DNA of 10,646 nucleotides, taken from contig JAEYSJ010000005.1 of the NCBI GenBank assembly GCA_023434855.1, positions 1 through 10,646 of the forward strand. The letters run 5' to 3'. The notes under the pieces are model-generated. The model was given only the letters and a program-made list of their open reading frames with translations, had not been told where the DNA came from and made no database searches. The stretch's first letter is position 1. Every line of letters starts with the position of its first letter. The DNA is from Bacillota bacterium. GTDB taxonomy: Bacteria; Bacillota_C; Negativicutes; JAEYSJ01. The position numbers and the translations under genes were made by a program. Shown here piece by piece: positions 1-7,334 of this stretch.

Positions 1-10
1 GAACAAGCAA

Positions 11-532
11 ATGATTACCGAGTTTGAGGATAGTGGTATAGAGAATAAATTTCACGATATAGATAAAACCCGAATCAAGGAATTCGGCATATTAGGGCGC
101 GGCGCAAAGCTTAGTCTAAATGCTTCAAACGGGATCTTTGATATTTGCGGAAAGAAAGTCGAATTCTTGATTTGGAAAGACGATGACACGATTATCAATT
201 TAACAAGTCAAGAAAGCCCTTACCAGGATGTTATTAATTTCAAATCTGCTTATGTTGAACATAATCTCAATACCAATCAGTCTTACAGCGTCATTGATGG
301 TTTTTTATTCGGTTATAAGCACAATTTCAAAATAAGCGACAATGAGTTCTTCAACAAAATTATCTTTGCGCTTCCCCTGGACGACACGATGCGTTTTATG
401 ATCAGAATGGTAGCGAACAAAGAAATTGTCGGCAAGTTAATGGCTATTGTTGACGGTGAGGTTATTAAAGAATTCGACTTAGTTTTAAATCCTAATGAAG
501 CTAAAGAAATTGAATGGTTATTTATCTGTTAG
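11..532 (+). CDS. Unrecognised small phage structural-type protein (possibly 5'-partial)
   Basis: This 173-residue reading frame ends in TAG at 530-532. I do not recognise the family. It has no signal peptide, no membrane segment and no obvious catalytic motif. The sequence alternates hydrophobic and polar residues as expected for a beta-rich protein, for example KKVEFLIWKDDD near residue 48 and GKLMAIVDGEV near 141. The frame stays open to the left edge (codons Asn-Lys-Gln precede the ATG). Only ten bases are visible upstream, so a Shine-Dalgarno may lie just outside, or this Met may be internal to a longer gene. It sits 25 bases upstream of the SPRY tail protein on the same strand, which suggests a tail or baseplate accessory role by context only. 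Confidence 0.65.
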   Translation: MITEFEDSGIENKFHDIDKTRIKEFGILGRGAKLSLNASNGIFDICGKKVEFLIWKDDDTIINLTSQESPYQDVINFKSAYVEHNLNTNQSYSVIDGFLFGYKHNFKISDNEFFNKIIFALPLDDTMRFMIRMVANKEIVGKLMAIVDGEVIKEFDLVLNPNEAKEIEWLFIC

Positions 533-557
533 TACCAATATGTAATGAGGTGAAAAT

Positions 558-2558
558 ATGGCAAACAAATATTTAATTACAACTGAACCTTCATTGGGAA
601 ATCTGCTTTACTTTACAGCTAATGCCTCTGGTGAACTTGTACAGATAGAATCTCAAAATTTTAATCAAGGATTCACTGATACAGAGTTGACGTTACTGAA
701 TAACGAGGACTATGCTTCACTCGCGAACGGCAAACTCTTAATTCATACTGATGCCGGAGTGACGCCAGTTGTCGATATTACACCTGTTGACTATGGCATT
801 GTTCAAACGACTCCGATCACAGCTATTGATCTCCATGGTTATTCTGGCATTAATGGTATCAGCATTAACGGTGTAGGCGGAAAATTTGCAGTTAGTTTTC
901 ACAGTGGTGAAAGCTGGAAAAGTAGAGTTAATGGAACATGGCAGGCTATCTCGCCGGGCGATATTGAGGCACAAGGCATGTCTAAAGAAGCCATTCAATC
1001 GCTTCAGCCCGCTGATTGGGCTCAAGTGTTTTTGCGTACACAATTAGACATCATGTGTTATTTAAAGAGTGCTCAAATAAGGCCTGGTTTTAACTCTTTA
1101 GATCCAGTTAAATCAGTTAACTGCACTTTGAGTGATAATAATCTTACAGCTCTTCTTGCAAATGGAACGAATTCTATTAGTAAGGGCAACAAACCAATAC
1201 CAGCAACCGGGAAATGGTATTTTGAAACTACCTATCAATCAGGAAGTTTGCTGATGGGACTTGCTTCAGAGGCAGCCATAAATTACGCTTCAACAAACGG
1301 TGTATATTACGCTTATACTTTGAATCAAAAATATATAAACGGCGCTGTTTCTACATTTACCACAAATCTTATAGCAGGCGACATTCTTGGGTTTGCAATA
1401 GATGCTGACAGTAAAAAAATCGAAGTTTATAAAAACAATGTAAACTTAGGAGTTTTGTATTCCGGATATACTCAAACACTATATCCTTCTATTAATAATG
1501 GTGCTAGTGGAGCTACAGCAACGGCAACATTTAATTTTGGCGACACTGCTTTTGTAAACAATGTCCCAAGCGGTTACAACGCACTAAACTATGACTTTAC
1601 AGGAGAAAGCTTAACCTCTTTCGTGGTATCGCTTCCTCCTAACTCCGGGCCGAATATCATAAATGTTGCAGCTACCCCCGATAATATGCATAAAGAAGAT
1701 GTCATTGTTTCTTGTAAAATTTATGACCCAGAAGAAGACGATATAACATACGAAACGTTCTTCAATGGAGCAGAATACCAAGGGGTCAGGGGCGTTCCGG
1801 CAGATGGGTATGTTAATATTGCGATTCCAAGTAATTTATTTGTTATCGGATTAAATGCTGTAAGAATTGAAGCGACTGATGCACGAGGACTGAAAACTGA
1901 GAATACAGTTTTTATTACAAGAACGAATATCGCTCCAATTATAACTGGTGTGTTGTCCGGAAACATTTATCGTGCGGTTGTTGAAGACCCGGACAATGAT
2001 AATGTTCAGTATAGAATTTTATTTAATGGCATAGAAAAGGTTTCATGGACTAATTTAAATCAGTCTCCTGCAACTATCATATACGAAATAGATAAAAGAG
2101 AAATTAACTTCGGAATAATCAATACACTTCGGGTTGAATTTAGAGACGAGTTTCAAGAATTAGGATTTACAGAGGAACAATTCGTAGGAGCCTATTATGG
2201 CATATTGTTTACGAATCTTACAGGTGATTTTTATTCAACCGATTTAGGAGAAATAATTCAAAAACTTGATTTCGGAACTTTGATTGCTGGACAAATATCA
2301 GTGCCGAAAGAAGTATATGTTGTTAATAAGTGTGGATTTGATCTTAAAAATCTTACTATCTTAACATCTCCTGAATTACCTACAAATGTCTATGCTGAAT
2401 TATCTGTCAATGAAAATCCGTTTACTCCAACTAATAACATCACCGTAGGTACGTTAATGCAGAATGAAAAGAAATCTATATTTGTAAGAATTCGTACTAC
2501 TAAAGCCAGTTACGGTGGCGGCGATTTTGACATTTCTGCCAAGGCAGATCCAGCTTAA
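558..2558 (+). CDS. SPRY and Ig-like domain phage tail protein
   Basis: A 666-residue protein, probably a virion surface or tail-fibre component. The start is fixed by GAGGTGA at 547-553, four bases before the ATG. Residues 1-178 form a beta-rich N-terminal region with an aromatic stretch (SWKSRVNGTWQAI near 120). Residues about 182-345 look like a SPRY (B30.2-type) domain: GKWYFE at 218-223, a central GDILGFAIDADSKKIEVYKN segment, then FNFGDTAF and PSGYNAL at 325-343. Two Ig or cadherin-like modules follow at about 364-455 and 457-545, each with an acidic turn (DPEEDDITY, DPDNDNVQY) that could bind calcium. Residues about 550-666 form a last beta domain ending GGGDFDISAKADPA. SPRY domains are generally protein-binding and recur in phage tail proteins; binding to a host surface is inference. 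Unlike the next genes it lacks the common 59-residue C-terminal tag. Confidence 0.8.
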   Translation: MANKYLITTEPSLGNLLYFTANASGELVQIESQNFNQGFTDTELTLLNNEDYASLANGKLLIHTDAGVTPVVDITPVDYGIVQTTPITAIDLHGYSGINGISINGVGGKFAVSFHSGESWKSRVNGTWQAISPGDIEAQGMSKEAIQSLQPADWAQVFLRTQLDIMCYLKSAQIRPGFNSLDPVKSVNCTLSDNNLTALLANGTNSISKGNKPIPATGKWYFETTYQSGSLLMGLASEAAINYASTNGVYYAYTLNQKYINGAVSTFTTNLIAGDILGFAIDADSKKIEVYKNNVNLGVLYSGYTQTLYPSINNGASGATATATFNFGDTAFVNNVPSGYNALNYDFTGESLTSFVVSLPPNSGPNIINVAATPDNMHKEDVIVSCKIYDPEEDDITYETFFNGAEYQGVRGVPADGYVNIAIPSNLFVIGLNAVRIEATDARGLKTENTVFITRTNIAPIITGVLSGNIYRAVVEDPDNDNVQYRILFNGIEKVSWTNLNQSPATIIYEIDKREINFGIINTLRVEFRDEFQELGFTEEQFVGAYYGILFTNLTGDFYSTDLGEIIQKLDFGTLIAGQISVPKEVYVVNKCGFDLKNLTILTSPELPTNVYAELSVNENPFTPTNNITVGTLMQNEKKSIFVRIRTTKASYGGGDFDISAKADPA

Positions 2559-2572
2559 AATTTTGTAACATA

Positions 2573-2621
2573 AAAGGCATCCTTCCTCTATTTCTATTAA
2601 AAAGAATTCGTGGATGCCTTT
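2573..2621 (+). terminator. Perfect 10-bp inverted repeat in the gap after the SPRY gene; weak terminator or mRNA processing hairpin
   Basis: AAAGGCATCC at 2573-2582 pairs exactly with GGATGCCTTT at 2612-2621, across a 29-base A/T-rich loop. The hairpin fills most of the 92-base gap between the SPRY gene and the next gene. The following bases (ATAGTTGC) are not a clear T-tract, and the loop is long for an intrinsic terminator. Partial termination, attenuation or 3'-end protection of the upstream message are all possible. The element is certain as an inverted repeat; its function is not. Confidence 0.5.
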
Positions 2622-2638
2622 ATAGTTGCATTAAATAA

Positions 2639-2645
2639 GAGGTGA
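2639..2645 (+). promoter_or_regulatory. Ribosome binding site that sets the start of the 394-aa gene
   Basis: GAGGTGA lies five bases before the ATG at 2651. A GTG at 2642 is in the same frame but lies inside this Shine-Dalgarno, so it is very unlikely to be the start. The ATG also gives an N-terminus (MSKYYYSKY) like that of the downstream paralogue (MTVYYSYNKY). Confidence 0.8.
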
Positions 2646-2650
2646 AATTG

Positions 2651-3835
2651 ATGTCCAAATATTACTATAGCAAATATAATGCTATCGCTTCATATGTAGT
2701 AGGAGATTTCGAAACGCTTTCTGATTTCACTACAAACAATCAATACTATGTTCTATATTCGTCCTACAGCCTAAATGCATCCACCGGAATATTCGCAAAT
2801 GCTGGCGCACAATACTATGCTGGCGTACAATCATCTGCTGGCAAGATAGAATCTGGTAAATACTACTATGTTTCAAGCAATAATACCATAACTCGATATC
2901 TTTTAAAATACACAAGCACCGGTTATGGTGGTGTTTTTGCTTCTGCCTATTTCTCAGCGATGAGAGCGACATCAGATTTAATTTATTCTAAAGGGACATT
3001 GGTACTAGAAAACCTTGTAGCTGAAGATGGAACGTATCCTAATGACGGAAGACATACTGATGGTTATTGGTATGTAAGAGGAGCTATTACAAACATTCTG
3101 CCAATCGCAGCAATTGATTGTGTCCAAATCAGTAAAGATGAATTTAAAGTCATTATAAATATTACTGATCGGGATAGCAATTGGGTGCAATATAAAATGA
3201 ACTTAAATGGATTTCAATATCCAGCCGCTACAGGATGGAGCGAATTGGTTGCGGTGCCATATACCGCTACTTATATTGTCAAAAGAGACAGTTTGCTACA
3301 AGGTTTAAATACTATAAAAATTGATGTATATGACACAGAAGATCAGAATAGCTATATAAGTCACATTGACATCCCTTTTTCTAATGTAAACATTAGCCAG
3401 GTAACTCCATTAGTTCTTTATGACGGACAACATACTAGCTGTATAATCTCTGTACAGGCTTTGCAAGACGATGGTTTCGGCGGAAAAATCGAGCATAGTT
3501 TTAGTATAGAAGTTAATGGAACCATGGTGTCAGACATGAGCGCCGAGACATCCCGAGCAATTAATAATAGCCACTTTAATGTTGGTAACAATACACTAAC
3601 AATCAGATCTGATGATAATCAAACTGTATCTATAATCGTAAAAAAGGAAGAGTTATATAGAATAGCGTCTGAACGATTCTTTTGCTCAATTTCTGGCGGC
3701 TTTATTCAAAACAATATTTATGCAAATGATTTAGACAGTAAAGTAAAAAACAAATTTCGAAGCAAATACGACATTGTAGACGAAGAGCTTGTCGTTAATC
3801 TGGATAAATTCATTTGCAATATTCGAATCAGTTAA
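2651..3835 (+). CDS. Modular phage adhesin-like protein, first of a tandem pair
   Basis: This 394-residue protein has four parts. Residues 1-150 are rich in Tyr and Ser, starting MSKYYYSKYN and ending in DGTYPNDGRHTDGYWYV at 126-142. I recall the DGxYPxxGxxxDGYWYV signature from surface or tail proteins of Bacillota phages. Residues about 155-248 are an Ig-like module with an acidic turn (ITDRDSNWVQY), NG at 186-187 and GLNTIKIDVYD. Residues about 247-335 form a second beta module (VTPLVLYDGQ, EHSFSIEVNG, NNTLTIRSDDNQ). Residues 336-394 are a C-terminal tag shared without gaps with two downstream proteins. The gene at 3888 is a clear paralogue along its whole length. No signal peptide, membrane segment or enzyme motif is visible. 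A tail-fibre or decoration role is inferred from the neighbours and modules. Confidence 0.75.
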   Translation: MSKYYYSKYNAIASYVVGDFETLSDFTTNNQYYVLYSSYSLNASTGIFANAGAQYYAGVQSSAGKIESGKYYYVSSNNTITRYLLKYTSTGYGGVFASAYFSAMRATSDLIYSKGTLVLENLVAEDGTYPNDGRHTDGYWYVRGAITNILPIAAIDCVQISKDEFKVIINITDRDSNWVQYKMNLNGFQYPAATGWSELVAVPYTATYIVKRDSLLQGLNTIKIDVYDTEDQNSYISHIDIPFSNVNISQVTPLVLYDGQHTSCIISVQALQDDGFGGKIEHSFSIEVNGTMVSDMSAETSRAINNSHFNVGNNTLTIRSDDNQTVSIIVKKEELYRIASERFFCSISGGFIQNNIYANDLDSKVKNKFRSKYDIVDEELVVNLDKFICNIRIS

Positions 3836-3887
3836 ATCGCTAAACCAGATTTATGCCATTCATATATGACCTAAAGGAGATGAACAA

Positions 3888-5102
3888 ATGACAGTTTATT
3901 ATTCATACAACAAGTATTCTTGTAACAGCACCACAACATATACCAAAAAGTGGGACGCAACACCGTATACTTGGAATGGAAGTGCATATGGCGTTTCTTA
4001 TGAACGCGGATGCACTTCCTACTCCTTTAATGGATCAACAGGCTTATATGAACTCGATACCTATTATACGGGGGTTATCAGCCAATCTACTAGTAGCTCC
4101 CCATGCTACATAGGAGTTGGGTCTCCTGCTTATAAAGATGGTTATATAGAAAGATATAAGTCAATTATAAAATTAGTATACAAATGGATGAGTTCAAACT
4201 CTGGGAATGTTTGCGATGCGTGGAATGCAGCGACTGACGCTACTGTTAGCTATTCTAAAGGTAATTATATGCAAGTAGTTACGGCAGTTGATGGAGCATA
4301 CCCGACAAATGGCAGGCATACTGACGGCTACTGGTATGTTAAAGAAGGTATTGCACAAATGCCTCCAAACATAAGCAATATTTCCATTTCTCAAGCAGAT
4401 GCGGACACATTTATAGTGTCAATATCAATAATAGATCCTGATAGTTCATTGATCAAATATCAGGTGCAAGTCAACGGAACACAATTTTTTCCGGCCTCGG
4501 GATGGAGTGATTTTTTTAGTTCGCCATACACAGGAACTGTTTCAATCCCGCGAGACGCTCTGAAAAGCGGCAATAACACAATAAAGATAACCGCTTCAGA
4601 TGGCTCATTAGAAGCATCAAATAGCAAAACGCTGTCAGTGCCATTTTCTAATATAACTATTAAGAAAGTAACGCCAACACATATATATCCCCGACAAGTA
4701 AATAAAATCTCTGTTGAGGCTGAAGCATTACAGCCCGATGGGGCGGGAGGTTATATCCCACATAGCTACAAGACAATGCTTAATTCTATACTGCTTTCGG
4801 ACTTTAGTTTAAAAACTATACGAGAAATATCCGTCGATGAGCTAAATGATGATACTAATACGATCACGATCATATCAGATGACAATCAATCAGGCATCTT
4901 TACTGTAACCAAAGAAGCAAATGGCAGAACAATTGCGAGCCGAACTTTTTTAAGTTTTGATGGGGGATACTATAAAAAAAACATCGGTTTTGATAATTCT
5001 GCTAAAGCTCTCAGTTTATCATCAACTATTCCTACGAATCTTACTGATAATAATTTTGAAGTGGTCCTAAGCAAATATATCAAAAAAATACAAATTAAAT
5101 AA
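3888..5102 (+). CDS. Modular phage adhesin-like protein, second of a tandem pair
   Basis: A 404-residue paralogue of the preceding protein. AAAGGAGA at 3873-3880 precedes the ATG by seven bases. The N-terminal domain (1-155) is Tyr-rich and keeps the STG...Y spacing and the DGAYPTNGRHTDGYWYV signature at 135-151, but it otherwise diverges strongly. It carries four cysteines (residues 12, 42, 73 and 109) that are absent from the N-terminal domain of the first copy. The Ig-like module (162-256: IIDPDSSLIKYQVQVNG, SGNNTIKITASDG) and the second beta module (257-345: VTPTHIYPRQ, NTITIISDDNQ) are much closer to the first copy. Residues 346-404 are the common tag, ending in LSKYIKKIQIK. The pattern suggests duplication followed by faster change in the N-terminal, presumably ligand-binding, domain. 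The actual ligand is unknown. Confidence 0.75.
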   Translation: MTVYYSYNKYSCNSTTTYTKKWDATPYTWNGSAYGVSYERGCTSYSFNGSTGLYELDTYYTGVISQSTSSSPCYIGVGSPAYKDGYIERYKSIIKLVYKWMSSNSGNVCDAWNAATDATVSYSKGNYMQVVTAVDGAYPTNGRHTDGYWYVKEGIAQMPPNISNISISQADADTFIVSISIIDPDSSLIKYQVQVNGTQFFPASGWSDFFSSPYTGTVSIPRDALKSGNNTIKITASDGSLEASNSKTLSVPFSNITIKKVTPTHIYPRQVNKISVEAEALQPDGAGGYIPHSYKTMLNSILLSDFSLKTIREISVDELNDDTNTITIISDDNQSGIFTVTKEANGRTIASRTFLSFDGGYYKKNIGFDNSAKALSLSSTIPTNLTDNNFEVVLSKYIKKIQIK

Positions 5103-5134
5103 TACCTAATTCCTTTGTTTGAGGAGATGATATT

Positions 5135-5455
5135 ATGTCTGAAATAAATATAACCTTTACTAAAGTGACTCCTACTCATGTCTATAATAATCATAGCCAG
5201 GTAGGGATTAAGGCCAATATTGATTATGATGCCGGACAAAGCAATGTAAAAAAGACTTTGCTTAATTTTGATGAAACAGAAGCAAGTAAGTTTAACGGAA
5301 TTGATAGCTCTATCTTATTAAATGGTGCGATTTGCATGCAGTCTTCAATAACTGCCGACATGACTGATCTTGGGCAAATCGGGACTGGGCAAATGTTTGT
5401 CTCGCCGCTTACCTCATTTATGATAAAAACTATAGAAAAAGTTGAGGTGATTTAA
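5135..5455 (+). CDS. Short protein starting like the VTPTHVY beta module of its neighbours
   Basis: A 106-residue protein with GAGGAGATGA at 5121-5130 just upstream. Residues 8-30 (FTKVTPTHVYNN...KANIDYDAG) match the start of the second beta module of the upstream paralogue (IKKVTPTHIYPRQ...AEALQPDG), and more weakly VTPLVLYDGQ in the first copy. It lacks the Tyr-rich N-terminal domain, the Ig-like module and a clear 59-residue tag. Its last residues (MIKTIEKVEVI) only faintly recall the tag end. It may be a stand-alone small structural protein that pairs with its larger relatives, or a trimmed remnant that still has a good ribosome site. The ribosome binding site of the next gene lies inside its last codons, which points to tight translational coupling. 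Confidence 0.7.
   Translation: MSEINITFTKVTPTHVYNNHSQVGIKANIDYDAGQSNVKKTLLNFDETEASKFNGIDSSILLNGAICMQSSITADMTDLGQIGTGQMFVSPLTSFMIKTIEKVEVI
5444..5450 (+). promoter_or_regulatory. Ribosome binding site embedded in the preceding gene
   Basis: GAGGTGA overlaps the Glu-Val-Ile codons that end the 106-aa gene and lies nine bases before the ATG at 5460. The stop at 5453-5455 and the next start are four bases apart, so translation of the two genes is probably coupled. Confidence 0.7.
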
Positions 5456-5459
5456 AATA

Positions 5460-7220
5460 ATGGCTGAGACAATTAAAATAAATAAAACAACGATGTCTTT
5501 TAATAAGATATGGTACGTCGATGGAATAAATGGAAGCGATACAACCGGTAATGGCAGTATAGAATTACCATATAAAACTCTATCTAAAGCTGGAACAGCA
5601 TCAGCATATACTGATTGTATTTATCTTATAAGTAATACTGCTGATGTGGCTGGATATATGGCTGTGAATGCAAGAGCTATAATAGGAAATAAAAAACAAA
5701 CATTAGCAATTCCAGTCCCGCAAGCTGGAAAAATTTTAAGTATCTATAATACTGTATTTGCTGGTAATCCCAATAATACACATTATTATATAAATAAAAC
5801 TATATTAACTCTAGAATTTTACAATTGTATATTAAAGTATCCTACTTGGACAATGGATCCAAATTCTACAAAAATAGCTGTAGGGATTGGATTTAGAAAT
5901 GGGGGTACTAGTACTTTAAATATTACTTATAAAAATTGTGTTTTCTCAGTTAGTTTAAATCATCGAATTGGTAGCGCTTATGATAATGAATTATACATGA
6001 CTACGAATGCAAAGATGATTAACTGCATATACAATGGGTCTTTATCGGTTCCAAGTACAGATAAAATGGATACTAAGATTGTCATACCAACTACGACATA
6101 TTCTATAAATACTACAAGTCTAGATAGTAACTATAATATTACCATTACAGGGTGGAATAAAACTGGAGACCCTACTATTTTAAATCCTGACAGTAGTAGA
6201 TCATCTATTGGAGTGTATGGAGGCCCATATGCTTGGGGAGCCTGGCCCGAGAGAAGATATCTTATAAGAGATAATGACAAGCTTAAAAAGTATGTTGAAT
6301 CTAAATGGGAGGACGTAGGCTCTTACCCTGCAGATGTCACAGAGGAAAAATTTATGTCCAGCACCATGGCGTTAACTTCACTAACCGACGAGGTATTATC
6401 TCAATTAGGCTCTCCAGAATTGTTGTATTGGACGGATGAGACAGCAACTTCTCCAAAAGCTAAATTAACAATCGTCCCAAAGCCAAAGTTACTGCTTATG
6501 AACCAAGATATAGACTTATCAGATATATCTAATTTAGACTCAATCACTTTAACCTCCACTACAAGTGGCAACAGCAAGGTGGGTGTAATAGTAAGTAATG
6601 ACGGGGGAGCAAGCTGGACCGGTGTAAACTTAGCAGCTATAGATACAAGAGATTTGACTAATGTGTCTGCTAAGTGTCTTTCGTCATCTGCATTGTCAGC
6701 TATTACATCGGAGCTGTGGAATTATTTAATAAGGGATTCTAAAAAACTGCGTTTCGGATTCTATTTAGAAAAATCAGCTTCGACTAATGCCGCCAGCATA
6801 GAGGAATTAACTATACAAGCAGATTATCCGGCACCGCCTGAACAACGCGATGTTTCTTGGAGAATACTAGTTAACGGAATTGAAAAAGTTCCATTCAATA
6901 CGGCTCAAAATATCAGACTTGTCGAAGCTTCTATAGACACTCCCAATCTAACGGTTGGGGATAATGTTATTAAGATTGAGGTTGAATCACCCGCTGGAGA
7001 CTTCGGAGAAGCTGTTGTGCATGTGTACAAAGAACAACAATTCCGCACCAGTGCAGAACGAACTATGAGAAGCATTGACGGCGGATTTATACAAGATAAT
7101 ATCGATTTCTTAGAAATGGCCAAACCTCGTAACAAAAAAAGGTTAAATTCATCAAAGAGAGCTTTGAATTTAGCTGAGGTTCAGCTTGATAAGTTTATCA
7201 ACACCATTTCTATTAATTAG
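5460..7220 (+). CDS. Right-handed beta-helix phage protein with Ig-like module and common C-terminal tag
   Basis: A 586-residue protein. Residues about 17-260 look like a pectate-lyase-type right-handed beta-helix of the DUF1565-like kind. It opens with IWYVDGINGSDTTGNGS...PYKTLSKA, has repeated rungs with asparagine-cysteine pairs (YNCILK near 121, YKNCVF near 157, MINCIY near 186), and closes with SSIGVYGGPYAWG at 248-260. Residues about 265-345 include RRYLIRDNDKLKKY and an EEKFMSS...LTSLTDEVLSQL stretch like linkers in Bacillota phage tail proteins. Residues about 345-455 are a beta-sandwich-like region (VGVIVSNDGGASW). An Ig-like module follows at about 464-527 (SWRILVNGIEKV, VGDNVIKIEVES), then the 59-residue tag at 528-586. 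Phage beta-helices often bind or cut surface glycans; no catalytic set can be assigned here. The 5' third looks more A/T-rich than the rest, suggesting a separately acquired module. Confidence 0.78.
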   Translation: MAETIKINKTTMSFNKIWYVDGINGSDTTGNGSIELPYKTLSKAGTASAYTDCIYLISNTADVAGYMAVNARAIIGNKKQTLAIPVPQAGKILSIYNTVFAGNPNNTHYYINKTILTLEFYNCILKYPTWTMDPNSTKIAVGIGFRNGGTSTLNITYKNCVFSVSLNHRIGSAYDNELYMTTNAKMINCIYNGSLSVPSTDKMDTKIVIPTTTYSINTTSLDSNYNITITGWNKTGDPTILNPDSSRSSIGVYGGPYAWGAWPERRYLIRDNDKLKKYVESKWEDVGSYPADVTEEKFMSSTMALTSLTDEVLSQLGSPELLYWTDETATSPKAKLTIVPKPKLLLMNQDIDLSDISNLDSITLTSTTSGNSKVGVIVSNDGGASWTGVNLAAIDTRDLTNVSAKCLSSSALSAITSELWNYLIRDSKKLRFGFYLEKSASTNAASIEELTIQADYPAPPEQRDVSWRILVNGIEKVPFNTAQNIRLVEASIDTPNLTVGDNVIKIEVESPAGDFGEAVVHVYKEQQFRTSAERTMRSIDGGFIQDNIDFLEMAKPRNKKRLNSSKRALNLAEVQLDKFINTISIN

Positions 7221-7267
7221 GACGAATCTTAAGGTAATACAGTTAAATGAGTGGTTGATAATATTTT

Positions 7268-7274
7268 GAGGTGA
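7268..7274 (+). promoter_or_regulatory. Orphan Shine-Dalgarno-like motif without a usable start codon
   Basis: GAGGTGA stands in the 114-base gap before the 604-aa gene, in the same form as the functional sites of this window, but no ATG, GTG or TTG follows at a useful distance that opens a frame. It may be a relic of a lost small gene or chance. Confidence 0.3.
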
Positions 7275-7322
7275 TATAAACCAGCTTAAAGTCTTTATTA
7301 AATAGCTCTCAATACAATGAGA

Positions 7323-7329
7323 AGAGGTG
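7323..7329 (+). promoter_or_regulatory. Ribosome binding site that sets the start of the solenoid gene
   Basis: AGAGGTG lies five bases before the ATG at 7335. An in-frame ATG at 7317 has no Shine-Dalgarno in front, and the codons between the two ATGs (Arg-Arg-Gly-Val) are the ribosome site itself, so 7335 is preferred. Confidence 0.75.
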
Positions 7330-7334
7330 TAAAA

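Noticed and set aside
738..1043. Reverse-strand open frame of 101 codons inside the SPRY gene
   Set aside because: It lies fully inside a well-supported forward gene, and no family is recognisable. It is a shadow frame.
2642..2650. GTG at 2642 as the start of the 394-aa gene
   Set aside because: The GTG is part of the GAGGTGA ribosome site. The ATG at 2651 has correct spacing and matches the paralogue's N-terminus.
7317..7334. ATG at 7317 as the start of the solenoid gene
   Set aside because: No Shine-Dalgarno precedes it, and the codons that follow contain the ribosome site for the ATG at 7335.
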